Source of the DNA: Chrysomallon squamiferum
Lineage: Eukaryota > Mollusca > Gastropoda > Neomphalida > Peltospiridae
Length of the DNA stretch: 64,000 nt
Assembly: GCA_012295275.1 (NCBI GenBank)
Contig: CM022672.1
Location: forward strand, 30,492,059-30,556,058
Direction of reading: 5' to 3'
Shown here: positions 50,001-62,249 of the stretch, piece by piece
Layout of the letters: the number at the start of each line of letters is the position of its first letter
How positions within the stretch are numbered: position 1 is the stretch's first letter
Notes under the pieces: model-generated
What the model saw: the letters and a program-made list of their open reading frames with translations, nothing else
What the model was told of the DNA's origin: nothing
Databases searched by the model: none
Made by a program: the position numbers and the translations under genes

Positions 50001-51480
50001 TGATAAATCAAACAGTATATGTCCGCTGTCATAGGCTACCAGGATATACTGCGATGTCTTTCTCCCTTTAGGTGACATCTCGGCATAGAGCAACACGTGT
50101 ATGACATTGTTGTAAATTAAACAGGATCTTCTCGTTGTTAGCAATGGTTTTGTTGTAAACAATGTAATCACTGGACCAGTACAGATTCAGCAACCTATCC
50201 AACGGCAGATAACTCACAACTTCCCATCATACATTTGCTTTTTATTCTACTGGCGTTAAAGAACATTGCTTTGGTTATGCATTGTATAGTGTACATCTAT
50301 GTGCAGGCCTACTATACACGCCTACATAAGGGCCTCCAAAAAACAATTAGCTAATGTGAATGTTATATGTTAAATTAACGAACCGAACTCGTATCGTCCA
50401 ATCTCGCGTGTGTAATCAAATACACAGTTCTATAATATTATGTATGTGTTGAATAATCATAAACTTTAATAAATAAAATACCATATATTTTTTTTATTTT
50501 TTTTATTTTATGAGATGTTATAGACATAATGGTTTACACGCACACATACACACACGTACTTAATACATGTTAAAATTAAAACAGTGTCATAGTTATTTTA
50601 TTAAACATTATGATGATTAATCAAAATAAATACAATATGTAGACATCTGCATAGATCTACATAGAAACATAAACTGAAAAAGGTACATGAACTCAAATCA
50701 GAACTCAAATATAGGCACACTACATATATTTTCTCAAATTTTAAAACGAATTTACATGAGTAAGGCCATTTATAATATCCGTTATTGGCCAAAGTTTAAA
50801 GTTACTGGCTCTGATAAGGTCAAAATCAATATTAGATGTCGAAACTCGCCTGCATCTTGTCAATGAGTGCTCGGCTGTGACACCTGTCAATCAAATGTCC
50901 GGCGGAAATGTCGGTGTAAACAGATAATGACAGTTCACAAAATTATTTACTCGTAGTTTTCATCGCTTTGAATTCCACAGTGTAGAGCTGAGTTAGAATA
51001 AGAACTTAAATGCCACTTGTTTCACTGAGATCCGATAAACAGATTCATTAAAATAAAATAAACAAAATAAAACGAGAAACGACATTTGAAAGTACAGGAT
51101 TGTCTGCCCCTCAGAGGAAAGTGGGAGGGATGAATGGATTGACTATTTAGCGTGGAGGTCACTCAGTGATAAGGTATAATGCTAGGGTCAAATGGATAAG
51201 TTCAGTGAGGACAAATAAAAGACAAAAAATATTTTGTAAAGTATCTTGACTATTTTCAGAAAACAAACGCGTTACAAAAATTATCATCGGAAAGAAAAAT
51301 GTTTCGTCTTTTTAACAACAATAGAAGTGCAACTTAAAGCAACTACACGAACTCGTTGCTATCGTGTTTTCTGCCGAACGGCGGATTAATTGATGGCCAC
51401 TGAGGCCGGTTCACTCCCGAGTCTGGAAACGACTGACGAAGCCGTTTCTTCTCAGCAACCAGAATCTCCTGAACTCTTGG
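50000..51480. repeat. Duplicated spacer P, copy 2
   Basis: Colinear with 24300-25780 but shorter at the end, running straight into R. No gene recognised. Confidence 0.7.
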
Positions 51481-51962
51481 TATGATTTATTCTGGTTTAT
51501 CAAAGAAAGTCAACGCAAATATACTTTGCAGAGTTATCAGAAAAATTAGAGTGAATACTTACATCTCTTGTTATGATTTATTCTGGTTTAACAAAGAAAG
51601 TCTTGCTTCAGAATCTTGCAACTGTACGCAAACAGCTCTCAAGCTATTTGAATGACAAGTTTGTATTTGTTTTATAATTGAAAACAAGATAAAAAGATGT
51701 ACAATTATAGTTAGGAATCATCCTAATTATAGTTAGGAATAAATGTATTTTGAGTCCACCAAAAACTACATATTTTCTTTTTGATGTAATTAAAGATATT
51801 AATTTTAAAGATAATGAATAAAAAGGTAAACAAAATGTTTTCTGTTCTTAGTACCATATCTCTGTCTCATTTTCCATTTTCTTCTTTTATTTATTACATC
51901 TTTATCTTCTTCAGAAATGAATTAATTTGTTTGCATGTTTGGAAGACACAATAATTTCATGA

Positions 51963-52270
51963 CAGTTTGAGTGTCCGTTATCTGAAATTCGGAAATCCGA
52001 AAAGCTCCGAAAAGCTCCGAAATCCAGCACATATAGTGATATCTTATAGTTTTAGCAGTATTTTGCAAACACTAACATCATTTTATTAACATCATAATAA
52101 CAAAATTATTATAAAATATTTGTATAAGCTGTATATGAAATTTAGATGGAATTCGTGTTTAGACTTAGATCCTATTCTCAGGCCATCTTCTTATATTCCA
52201 AAACTCGAGACATTCTCAAATCCGATACAGTTCCGACCCTGAACATTTCGGACGAACAATTCTCAGACTA
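51963..52270. mobile_element. Degenerate MITE-like element with TCCGTTATCTGAAAT ends
   Basis: Left end CAGTTTGAGTGTCCGTTATC and right end CATTTCGGACGAACAATTCT are approximate inverted repeats. Related copies lie at about 26908-27222 and, lacking the right end, at about 4697-4955. All three sit in the R block, so the insertion is older than the duplications. Confidence 0.45.
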
Positions 52271-53204
52271 GTTATTTGTTCTAGGAAGTGTTGGTCTTTC
52301 TAGAGTTATTTCCCTTCCATTCAGCTCTTTTTATTTATTTATTTATTTATTTATTATTATTATTATTTTAATGCCCTGTAATAACATTATGATATATAGT
52401 TTTTGATTATCAATTTTCTTTTGTTTATTTATTTGTTTATCTTAAATAATATATTTAGTTTACTGAAGAGTGAAGAAAAAGACAAAAGTCTACATGGAGA
52501 TAAGAATAAATTGTCTAATAAAATTTCCGTATTATTATTTGCTGTTATGTGTGATCCATCTTCACTAATAACGAAAACTACTAAAATAAAGTAAGTAACA
52601 AAAGAATTAACGCCGCGATTTTATTATTTCCCAACCGGAATTGTGACGTCATCATAAACTTGATAGATGTAATCATTCGTACAACATTAGAAACACTTTA
52701 GAGCAAATAGAGCCTCATACGTGATGACGTCATTACCTAAAACTACCGAGGTTAAAATAAATCTTTTGGGGTAATTTTCATTAGTAATTAAGACTGCATT
52801 AATAATAATAATAATAATAATAATAAAAGAAAGGCAATCTAAAACGAAAGCAACCTGGACATATGCGAAACATATTTATCTTATTTGTTTTCATTTCGAA
52901 CAAAAACAAATAAACAAAATTAAATAAATAACATCTCGTTCTCTTCGTTATTCTGAGTGTTTTGCACATACTAGCATTATTTTATGCCACAAAAGTATTA
53001 AAAACTATTTGTATAAGCTGTATTTGAAATTTATATAGAATTAGTGTTTAGACTTAGATCCTGTTCGCAGGCAATCTTATATTCCAAATCCGATACAGTT
53101 CCGGCCTGAATTCTTAGCCTATGGTTATTTGTTTTAGGAGGTGTTGGTCTTTTTAGAGTTATTTCCCTTCAATTTGGCTCTTTTCCTTTATTTATTTATT
53201 TATT

Positions 53205-53220
53205 TATTTATTATTATTAC

Positions 53221-53264
<44 letters not shown>
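53205..53264. repeat. (TTTA)n(ATT)n microsatellite in R copy 3
   Basis: TTTA units give way to about 18 ATT units, matching the tract at 4992-5155 in R copy 1. Confidence 0.9.
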
Positions 53265-53265
<1 letters not shown>

Positions 53266-53721
53266 CTTAATACCCTGTAATAACATTCTGATATACATTT
53301 TTCGATTATTTATTTTCTTTTGTTGTTGTTCTTTGTAACATTTTATTTTATTCAATTATTTGTTTATCTTAAATAATATTTCAGTTTACTGAAGAGTGAA
53401 GGTCTACTTGGTGATAAGAATAAATTGTCTAATACATTTTTTTTTGCTTCCATATTATTATTTTCTGTTATGTGTGATTCATCTACACCAATAATGAAAA
53501 CTACAAAAATAAAGTAAGCAACAAAAGATTTAAAACCCCGATTTTATTATGTTCCAACTGGAATTGTGACGTCATAAGAAACTTGATAGATGTAATCATT
53601 CGTACAACACTAGAAAAACTTTAGAGCAAATCAGACCGCCCCATACGAGATGACGTCATTACATAAAACTACCGAGGTTAAAATAAATCGTTTTGGTAAT
53701 TTTCTTTGGTAAATAAGACTG

Positions 53722-53724
<3 letters not shown>

Positions 53725-53799
<75 letters not shown>
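53725..53799. repeat. (AAT)n microsatellite in R copy 3
   Basis: About 25 AAT units; counterparts at 5610-5668, 27826-27880 and 52799-52825. Confidence 0.9.
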
Positions 53800-53802
<3 letters not shown>

Positions 53803-54149
53803 CAAAGGGAAAATAAAAGGAAAGAAAATTGGACGTATGCGAAAGATATTTATTGTATTTGTTATCACTTCGAACAAAAAAAAAAATAAAAAAAATAAAT
53901 AAATAACATGTTGTGTTCGTTACTCTGACTTGGAACGTGCGCGCGTATGTGCGTATTATTTTATTTTATGTATGACAAAGAGTGGTAATCATAATTATCA
54001 CAGAAAAAACATTTTGTTATTAATTATCAAAAAACATATGTATAAATCCATTTATATGGAATAGTTATAGTATAACAAACTTCATAACAAATGTCAAGCA
54101 ATATTAATCTTACATTTTTATTTTCTTTCAGTGCAGTCTTTGACACAAA

Positions 54150-54301
54150 TTAGCACGTACCAAATGAACAAGCTGATACTTTTGTGTCCCAGACTGTTCC
54201 TGGTGGACAAGCAGACTTGTAAGCCACACCATTGACACACTGGACAAAATGACCACAAGTCTTTCCAGCGATGAAGACAACTCCTACTTTAGGACAGCCA
54301 T
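54150..54301 (-). pseudogene. Gene 5 CBM14 exon (open)
   Basis: 152 bp, open, six cysteines with standard spacing. Nearly identical to the gene 3 domain. An AATAAA signal lies at 54117-54122. Confidence 0.8.
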
Positions 54302-54617
54302 CTGAAAAGGATGATAGTAAGCAATAAATGCATGTAATAGACATACTCATCAGCCCTATGTCAATCACTGACAAACATTTTGTTAATTTATATTACTGAT
54401 TTCTACAAATACAAAATTCTCTGACTGTTTAATTTATAATTACTTAACAACATTAAAATCATTGCTAATATTAAGAAAATGAAACAGAACACTGAGGTAT
54501 GAGTGTATATGTGCATGTAAATCATGAAGTTATTAAAACATATCTCATCATGATCTTGTTAGCTATTAACATGTTTTACAGTCAGATATAATTTTTCTAT
54601 TTTCAGTAATTACCAAC

Positions 54618-54812
54618 CAGGACCACATTTCTCTGTGTTACAGGGAACAGTTTTCACTTCATCTGTTTCTCCTTCACATGAATTTCCACCATTTTTAGGA
54701 GCAGGATTATCACATTTTCTGCTTCTTGACTGGTTTTTGTATCCTATTCCACACAGTTTTGAACATTCAGTAAGATTCTTCTATTCCGACCAAGTACTCG
54801 AACCACCATCAA
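54618..54812 (-). pseudogene. Gene 5 A-type TSP1 exon with in-frame stop
   Basis: 195 bp. DGGS replaces DGGW, and TAG replaces the third tryptophan of the ladder. The remaining repeat is recognisable (CSKLCGIG, ends CNTEKC). Confidence 0.85.
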
Positions 54813-55202
54813 CTGTTAGTAATATAAATTTCTGTTTATATCTGATCACTGCATTGAAAACAAGTAAAATTAAAATGTAGATGTAAAGTATTGTTGATCC
54901 CCAGTTCAGTCTATTTCATTTTGTATTTTTAGAGACTTAATCATCCGAAATCTTAATGGCAGTCAAGTGATGGCAAAAATAATAATTTGATTGTAATTGT
55001 CCTATAAGAAAAATTATAATTTAGTTTGAAACATCTGTTTTGAAGATATTCAGAAGAGATATCGTATTTTGTCATCAACTCTTGGAGATAGTAATATTCT
55101 AATAATTAATTATTAAAATGTTTTATGCTTATCAACTTCAACACTTCGTTTTTTAAAAAGTGCTGTGTATTGAAAGTAATCGATAAGTGTATATTAAATT
55201 AC

Positions 55203-55391
55203 TTGGACATGCTTGCTGATTACAGCTGTATGTTTGGTTTTCAGTGTTAGATCCATAGCACCAATGTCCACCATAGGCAGGCACTGGATCAGTGCAATTT
55301 CTGCTCCTGATTCCCATTTGAATTCCACCTCCACACGATTTGCTGCATTCATCGTATGACCAATCTGACCAAGATGCCCACCCACCGTCCA
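55203..55391 (-). pseudogene. Gene 5 B-type TSP1 exon (open)
   Basis: 189 bp, open. WASWSDW and CSKSCGGG, keeping the O-fucosylation consensus. Splice sites intact. Confidence 0.8.
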
Positions 55392-55604
55392 CTGTAATAT
55401 AAAGAATATACGTAGTTACCTACTACCTATATATATATATATACAGCACATACATGCAGGGACGAACTCACATTTACTCATTTATTAATTATGGGACAAA
55501 CAGTTTACAATTTATATGAGGATTTCAAAGAATGTAGCCCTCAAAATGAATCATGGACGTGAACTATATACTTTTTATATTATTGACATAAATACAACAC
55601 TCAC

Positions 55605-55786
55605 CTCCACATTTATTTGTATTGCAAGTCACTGGACACTGGACCCCGGACAGTAACTTCCACCATTTCGAGGTACTGGATTGTTGCACGACCTAGTTCT
55701 TCCCTGCTCTTTGATTCTAGATCCACATGGCCTAGAACAGTCACTGGTGTCCTATCAAGAAGATCAGCTGCTCCAGCCACCATTAA
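55605..55786 (-). pseudogene. Gene 5 C-type TSP1 exon, broken
   Basis: 182 bp. Tryptophan codons of the ladder are TGA and TAG; a third stop precedes the first cysteine. Ten bases are missing before the fifth cysteine. Splice sites GATTAG and GTGAGT survive. Confidence 0.85.
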
Positions 55787-56548
55787 CTAATCATAAATAG
55801 GATAATTAAGTTTATAACAAATGTAAATTACAGTTAAATGATTGAAGCATAGACTTTTGGCCTCATATTATGTCGTAGGAAGTAAGAACTTCAGTTGACC
55901 CACTAGGCTCTTTCTCCCTTCTGCAGCTACCTCATGACGTACTTATCAAATACAGTGCTATGTGGTTCTCTGAGTGTCAAAAGGTAAAGCAGTTTAAAGG
56001 ATTGTTCAGGGTTATTCACTGAAAAGTTTTATTTTTTTATTTTCATTTTTATTCTTTTGTTGTAGTGTTTTTGGTATTTATTTACTTATTTATTTATTTA
56101 TTTACTTATTTATTATTTATTTATTTATTTATTTTATTTTATTTTATTAATTTATTTTTGATATTTGTTTTTGTTATTTTATTTTTGTTATCACAAGAGA
56201 CAAAAAATAAATTGCAGACATTAAACAAAAGTTAAATGTCCTGAATAATCCGAACTAAATGCAGCTAAGAAATAACACTAATGCTGACTCCATTAAGTAA
56301 AAGAAAAGTGGACTAATGCTCTATTTAATATCCAAAGAAACTCGAGAAAAGCCAAACCATTTACGGTTGATCAGATTTGAAATATTTTATTAGTTTGTGA
56401 AAAACGAATTTTAATCAATTATAAAGTAACAAGATACATAAACCAATCCTTAGGAACTGTTAAGTTACAACTAAGGCTATCATCGTTGAGATATATTTAC
56501 TTTCACATGCTGCTCTGCAACAGAGTTGTATTGTTGAATTATACTTAC

Positions 56549-56657
56549 CTGCAGGTGGTGCCCTATAACGCCTACGACGGGCACTCCACCAATCCGCGAT
56601 GAATGCTTCAGTACAGACCAGTAAAACACATAAGTTTAACAGTGTAAACACTTTCAT
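56549..56657 (-). pseudogene. Gene 5 signal-peptide exon
   Basis: 109 bp, open, donor GTAAGT, ATG directly after CACAG. The signal peptide ends CTEA; the linker is Arg-rich and ends APPA. Intact in itself, but part of a broken gene. Confidence 0.75.
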
Positions 56658-57067
56658 CTGTGACAGAATACAGAAAAAATATAGATAAACAGAAACATAT
56701 GCACAGATATATAATACTAGAGACTCACAAAAACTCACAACACATACACAAAGATGAAATCTGGTCACCATATGAAATATAAAATAAATTAATTTATTTT
56801 TGGATATAGACCCCTTTTAATAAATCATGTTGTGACTCTTGTGTAAAGAAAATTAATTTTCTATGCAAACAAAAAGCTTTTACAGTGCACAATAATGTCA
56901 AAGAAAATTTAGATTAAAAAAATGTGCTCGGTTAAACATAACCACTGTCTAAAACATTATAACACAAGTGTCTGGGTGTATATAAAACACTGTGAATTTC
57001 TTTCAAAGCCACTTTTGTAATTATTCGGTGCTAATGGCTTACGAGGTGTAATAATTAAATCTAATTT

Positions 57068-57312
57068 AATATTGACAAAATTTAATAATTATATACAAAA
57101 AAGAATGGATGACAAGATCTAAAAGTTGATTAAAATTTAATGGTTGACAAGATTTAGTAGTTACATTAAATGAAAATGGCGGAGATGAAATAGCTGAATA
57201 AAATTCAATGCTTGACAAGATTTAACAGTTAAGTAAAATACAATGGTTGACAATATTTAAAAGTTAAGTAAGATTTAACATTAGACACAATGTAGTTATT
57301 AAAGAAAATTAA
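57068..57312. repeat. 35-bp minisatellite, about seven units
   Basis: Units start at about 57068, 57104, 57139, 57174, 57207, 57242 and 57277. The core is AATGGTTGACAAGATTTAA followed by AGTTAAGTAAAATTT. Units are diverged. It is the only clear structure in 56780-57890. Confidence 0.75.
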
Positions 57313-57889
57313 GTAGTGAAGATTTATTTAGAAAACAAAAACTTAATTTAATTCGGATTAGATATGTTCATGCAAACATCAATAGCCATTTATCTTCAAA
57401 GTCACAAAATCCTTTAAACACAGAATGTGTCTTTACTTATTCATTTATTTGTTCGTATAAAGAAAACAAAAATAATAATAATTAGACATTCTTCAAAGCC
57501 CTATAATTGGAATGATGATATTTTAAATACTTTAATGTGAATACAATTGACTGCAAGTCTTGTGCCTGCAGCTTTGATAATTCCAGCATCAATAGTGCCA
57601 TTTAGATCTAAGTTCAAGTAAACGAAAGGTTAAGTTTAACTGGGGAGTGAGTCACATTTATCCATATCAAAAGTCAATAAATGAATATTGTTTTAGTAAA
57701 GCTTGATAACTCACGTATGTATTTTTGTCATAATTATTAGTCAGTTAATAATGCTGCAAATATTTATGTTCTGTGAAAACAGTTTATGCATTAATTTTAT
57801 TCTGGTTTTTGGTTACATTCTGAAATAAAATACAATAGAGGCCATTTTGACAAACACTAAAATGAAGTTGATATCGTGAAAACCTATTA

Positions 57890-60010
57890 CAGGTTGACTA
57901 TCACTAATCCGGCATCTTCGGGACCTGGAGGGTGCCGGATTAGCCAGTTTGCCGGATTAGCCATTAGGATAGAATACACCAAACCCATTAGCTAACCACC
58001 TCATCTTAAAATTAAAATATCCCATAAAACAGTACAATTTGATTAATAAAGAAAAGATAATTATCAAATAAATTCAAGTAAAAAATGTAATGAAATACGG
58101 GCACAAGTATACTAGAAATTAATTCTGTAGACTTACATTAGATCATCATTGCCACTTCCAAAGTGGCATTTACATGTCTTGAGGTGGAGGGTTATCAAGA
58201 TTCTCATCATTGTCTTCTAAGGTGAGTGAGATATCAGGAACTGCTGGTGACGGTGGCAACATACCTGGGTGAGCAGCTGTTGAAGGCAGTGGATGTGCAT
58301 ATGATGAGGAGATGTCAGGATTACCATCTGGGTGAGCAAATGTTGAAGGCACTGAATTTTCAATTGATGTCTTCTCTGTTACACGCTTTGTAGCCAGTTT
58401 CAAAAATATATCTGGCAAGCTGACCTGTTTCATATATTTTGGTCTTTCTTTGATTAGTTTATCGTGCAGCATGTAAATATTCATTATTTCTTGCTCAGCC
58501 ATAAAACTGCGCTGCTCTAAACCGTTTAGCAATTCATCTGTCAGCTGAATTAACCGATCAATAGAAACTCTTTCTGCTACTTCATCTTCATTTCCATCAC
58601 TACTTTCTCCTTCACTGGCTTGTTGCTCTGGACTTACAATTTCTAAGTCCGTATAATGATGAACAACACATACACCGTCGTCAACAGTCATCCATTCTTC
58701 AATGTTATCTTCGTCCAGTTTAGATGCAAGATCCTTCGCAGCAGGATTGGTCAGATCAGGAGCAAAAGACAACAGATCATTTATATGCTATTTCTCCTTT
58801 GAAAACCTAATTTTTATAAAGTTTGGTTCACGATTTTCATCAGGTGCTGTCTCATATGTTAACACTGACCACAGTTTGTGCCATCCATGTTTCATTGTAG
58901 CAGGCTCTTCAGATTTCCAAGCATTAGCAACACAGTAAACCACATCTCTCATTATATTCACGAATAAACTCACGTACAGGCTTCCCAGAGTTAACTTCAC
59001 TCAGCAGGCGCCTCATAAAATGAGTGCGATACTTCGACTTTAATGAACGTAATATGCCATTGTCCAGGGGTTGAATCGAGGAAGTGCAGTTAGGTGGAAG
59101 ATAGATACCGAAAACATTGTTCTTTATCAGGAGTTCTGCTTTTGGATGAGCGGAGCAGTTATCTAAAATAAGCATTATCTTACAATTACGGTCCCATCCA
59201 ACAGAATCTGAGTGAGCTCTTGCTTCGGGGACAAAACAGTTCTGAAACCAATCCAATAACAGTTCAGTTGTTATCCAACCTTTTTCGTTGGCACGGTAAT
59301 TTACAGGAATCTGTGTCATGCCTTTGAAAGCTCGAGGACGTAAACTTTTACCGATGACCAGTAACTTACACCTGTGTGTTCCTGCAGCATTGGAGCTGCC
59401 CAGCACAGTAACACGGTCTTTCGATGCTTTATAACCTGTCGGAAATTCTATATCCTCCGATTTCAGTGTTCTTTTGGGTGTACATTTCCAAAAGAGTCTC
59501 ATCTGCGTTATAAACCTGGTCAGGACTTATATTTTCATCATTGCCCAACTTGGTGAACTCGTCAACAAATTTTGTAGCTGCTTCAGTGTCAGCTGATCTT
59601 TTTTCGCCACACACTGCACGAAACTTTAAGCCATGTCGTTCCTTAAAACGTTGCAACCATCGTTCACTGTAATCGCACTGATATTCCAGTCCGAGTTCTT
59701 CATGAAATAGTTTTGCTTGTTCCTTCACAAGATCAGCTGACAGTTCGATTCCTTCACTTTCACTCAACTTACACCACCTCATCATTACCTGATCTAGTTC
59801 TGATTTTTACCAGGTTTCATTGCTTTCCTTTTAAACATCTGTTTTTTTCGACTTACTGTCAACCAAAAATTTAAGTAACTTTTCTTTCTGTTTTTTCATG
59901 TCATAAACTGTCGAAGACCCAACAGTGTATAATTCACATAAACTTCTCACATACACGCCACTGTCAAGCTTTTTCGAGAGTTCAACCTTTCCTGCTATGG
60001 ACAATGTTAA
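57890..60010 (-). mobile_element. Tigger-like DNA transposon remnant
   Basis: A terminal sequence starting CAGGTTGACTATCACTAATC follows a TA dinucleotide (57888-57889). Subterminal GCCGGATTAGCC repeats lie at 57920-57965. The transposase pseudogene reads towards this end. No matching inverted end was found beyond 60010, so the other end is missing or too diverged to see. Confidence 0.65.
58170..60010 (-). pseudogene. Broken pogo/Tigger-type DDE transposase gene
   Basis: Recognisable transposase in several frames. A psq-type helix-turn-helix lies near 59880-60010 (RSLCELYTVGSSTVYDMKKQ). A CENP-B type DNA-binding region at 59560-59785 contains WLQRFKERHG. The DDE domain at 58924-59500 shows all three catalytic aspartates (YNADET, LILDNCSAHP, IQPLDNG), and an acidic C-terminus lies at 58170-58772. 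Lesions: two stops between the first two parts (near 59850 and 59820), frameshifts near 59490 and 58960, and a stop near 58788. It cannot make a full protein. The N-terminus runs out at about 60010, so the element is probably truncated there. Confidence 0.85.
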
Positions 60011-60024
60011 CAGTTACAAGGAAC

Positions 60025-60183
60025 ACTTTAGTAACATATATAACAGTACAAAAGTAACACTTTAGTAACACATATACACACATATAAGCGTGCACAAGTA
60101 AAATTTTAATAACACATATACACACATACAACACTAAACAACTAATATTTTAGTAACACACATACACACATCTAAAAGTAATA
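60025..60183. repeat. Imperfect ~45-bp tandem repeat
   Basis: Four diverged units containing TTTAGTAACACATATACACA start near 60029, 60058, 60103 and 60147. It lies directly beyond the truncated transposase end. Confidence 0.5.
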
Positions 60184-61090
60184 AGCAGTGACTATTGTTC
60201 AGGCTACTTTACATGCAAACACAGTCTTTTCCAGTTTCTTGTCAAATGCTATTGTCTGCAGACTGGACCAGAGATACTATTTTTCCAGAAAACTGATGCT
60301 CGACTAGAATTTCAAGAATCACAAATACATTTTACAGTCAGTGAACAAGAATGGGTGTCACCAAAGTGTCATGCTGTTCTGAAAGTGACTGGTGTTCAGG
60401 CCACAAGTGACTTGTGTTCAGGCCACAAGTGACTTTGTTCTTTTCTGAAAATCAACAATCAAAGCAGTGAGAATTATTCTGACTATTCAGCCTGCCTGTT
60501 CTACCTGGCGTCAGACTTTCAGCTAGTAAGTCCTTTACTTTGACCTTCCTTCCTTCGTTTTCACTTAATTCATTAAATACTTTCTTATAACTCAATAGCC
60601 AATCCGTTTATTATTTGTTTTTTGTTTTTGTTTTTTTGTTTTTTTATGCTATGGAGACACTGAACATTCATTTAGTAATTTTTATTATTATTTTAGTCTT
60701 ATTATTAATGTAATGTTTAATTACACTAATTATATTTATTTCTTTGAAAAGAAATGAAAAGAAAGAAAGTAATTTTAATTAACTGATCTTAGTACAAGAT
60801 TTCATGTTTTTAGATAGACGTACTCGCATTAAATCAATTGTATTTATGTTGCAGCGTAGTAGGGTTATAAGTTATGAGACACATTTACAAAAATTACAAC
60901 AGTCTGTTTAACTGGGTTATGTTCCACCATATTTAATGCTGGATGAGGGCTTTCTAGAAGATCACAGATAGCCATTATATTTACAATACATGGTTTCGAG
61001 TGATCAGAATTATTTCTAAAATAGAAGAATTTATGCTAAGACCAACGTGAATTATTTGTTTTACTCATTATTGTCACCAGCATTTTTTAA
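60184..61090. other. Intergenic DNA without recognised genes
   Basis: A 22-base direct duplication (TTCAGGCCACAAGTGACTT core) lies near 60390-60430. Otherwise AT-rich; nothing else seen. Confidence 0.5.
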
Positions 61091-61205
61091 TTTTTTATTT
61101 TATAAAAGCCAAAGAAGATAAAGACGAAAACAGCAACAATAACAGCAGCAAGAACACGAATCACAGCATCGACACCAATGACAACAACAGTATCGTGTTT
61201 TTCAG

Positions 61206-61313
61206 TTTAAACATCTGTCATTGTATCCTACTATAACAATGAAGCCTTTAAACCTAGCACAAGTAATGGATGTCAGTATGGACTAAAACCTGGATGTCCG
61301 GATTATTACAAAG
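61206..61313 (+). pseudogene. Exon remnant upstream of the fibrinogen domain
   Basis: 108 bp between TTTTTCAG and a GTAAAA donor, phase 1 at both ends. It joins in phase with the fibrinogen exon to give YYK-DC. It encodes SNGCQYGLKPGCPDYYK near its end. The second codon is TAA. An inverted copy at 41670-41777 has CAA there. Confidence 0.6.
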
Positions 61314-61805
61314 GTAAAAAGGTAGTCATGTTATCAATATACAAAAATCAAGACTTGTTAACATTTTCTTATTTGCCTACAGATTCAAAAAAATATGATT
61401 TTACGTGATACTACAGGCACTAATAATATTAATAAAATAAACCTTCATAGAAGACTGAATGCTTTAAGTATGGGCCTGTAAATGGAAACTTTTGCTTTAT
61501 TCAGATGAAGAAACCAATCTTTTGTGATAAGTTCCTGTTTTCCGTCCTTTTTACAAAAAGTTTCAAAATGGCATCCGACATAGAAATGAAAATGAATTGA
61601 AGATACTAATACAAAAAGGCCCAAACAATCGATTTTATTTGTTATAGATATTGACATATATCTTCCTTTTTTATTATAACTATTTTTAAAACATTTTATA
61701 TTATTGCTGTCTTAATATTCTAATCCTTTTGACTAAACCTTCTTAAAACAGCAATGTTATCATCATCATCATTTTCACTATCATCATCAATACAATTTCT
61801 TCTAG

Positions 61806-62240
61806 ACTGCCAGAAATCCTATTATGTGGATCATCATCAAGATAAATCTGTATATCTCATCAAACCAGATGGCTTCTCAGAATCATTCAAAGTTCTGTAC
61901 AATGGAGGAAGCAGCCTTATACCACGATTTACTTACATTCGGCATAACAAGTATTCATGCTATCCTTACACGTCTTTCAACCAATCATGGGCTGCATAGA
62001 GAGACGGTTTTGGTGAGTTAGAAACGTTCAGCTATAATGTCTTGTGGGGAAACCAAAAAATTGTTGCTTTAGCAAAGCAAGGTCAGTACAAACTTGGATT
62101 GTATGGAAGATCATCAAGTTTGAAGATTTCTGTTTACAACAATTTCCGAATGACGAATGAGTGATATGTTGATGTTGGTCTGGATGATGTGTTCAAATCG
62201 CCGACTGTCCTAAATCCTTTTTACACCTTTGATCATGAAA
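61806..62240 (+). pseudogene. Fibrinogen-related domain (FReD) pseudogene
   Basis: After TTCTTCTAG a phase-1 frame reads DCQKSYYV, then VYLIKPDGFSESFKV, FNQSWAA-stop-RDGFGELETF, QGQYKLGLYG and YNNFRMTNE-stop. This is the order of a fibrinogen C-terminal globe, as in ficolins and other invertebrate lectins. Stops are at 61997-61999 (where the family has a tyrosine) and 62162-62164. The C-terminal, calcium-binding end is not recognisable. The domain is clear; the function is lost in this copy. Confidence 0.75.
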
Positions 62241-62249
62241 TGTTTAAAC

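Larger units (their letters stand above)
51480..54110. repeat. Duplicated spacer R, copy 3, internally doubled
   Basis: The second half of R occurs twice (about 52040-52960 and 52960-53940), so four TGACGTCA sites are present. No gene recognised. Confidence 0.7.
54150..56657 (-). pseudogene. Gene 5: decayed TSP1-CBM14 gene
   Basis: Exon remnants: 56549-56657 (signal peptide, intact), 55605-55786 (C repeat, broken), 55203-55391 (B repeat, intact), 54618-54812 (A repeat, one stop) and 54150-54301 (CBM14, intact). The C exon is 182 bp with three early stops and a 10-bp deletion. The A exon has TGG changed to TAG at the third tryptophan and a Trp-to-Ser change at the first. Skipping the C exon would restore frame, but the A-exon stop would remain unless that exon were skipped too. 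Homology to the other genes stops about 120 bp upstream of the ATG, so the shared promoter and exon 1 are absent. The signal exon resembles that of gene 1, so this was a long-lineage gene. Confidence 0.8.
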
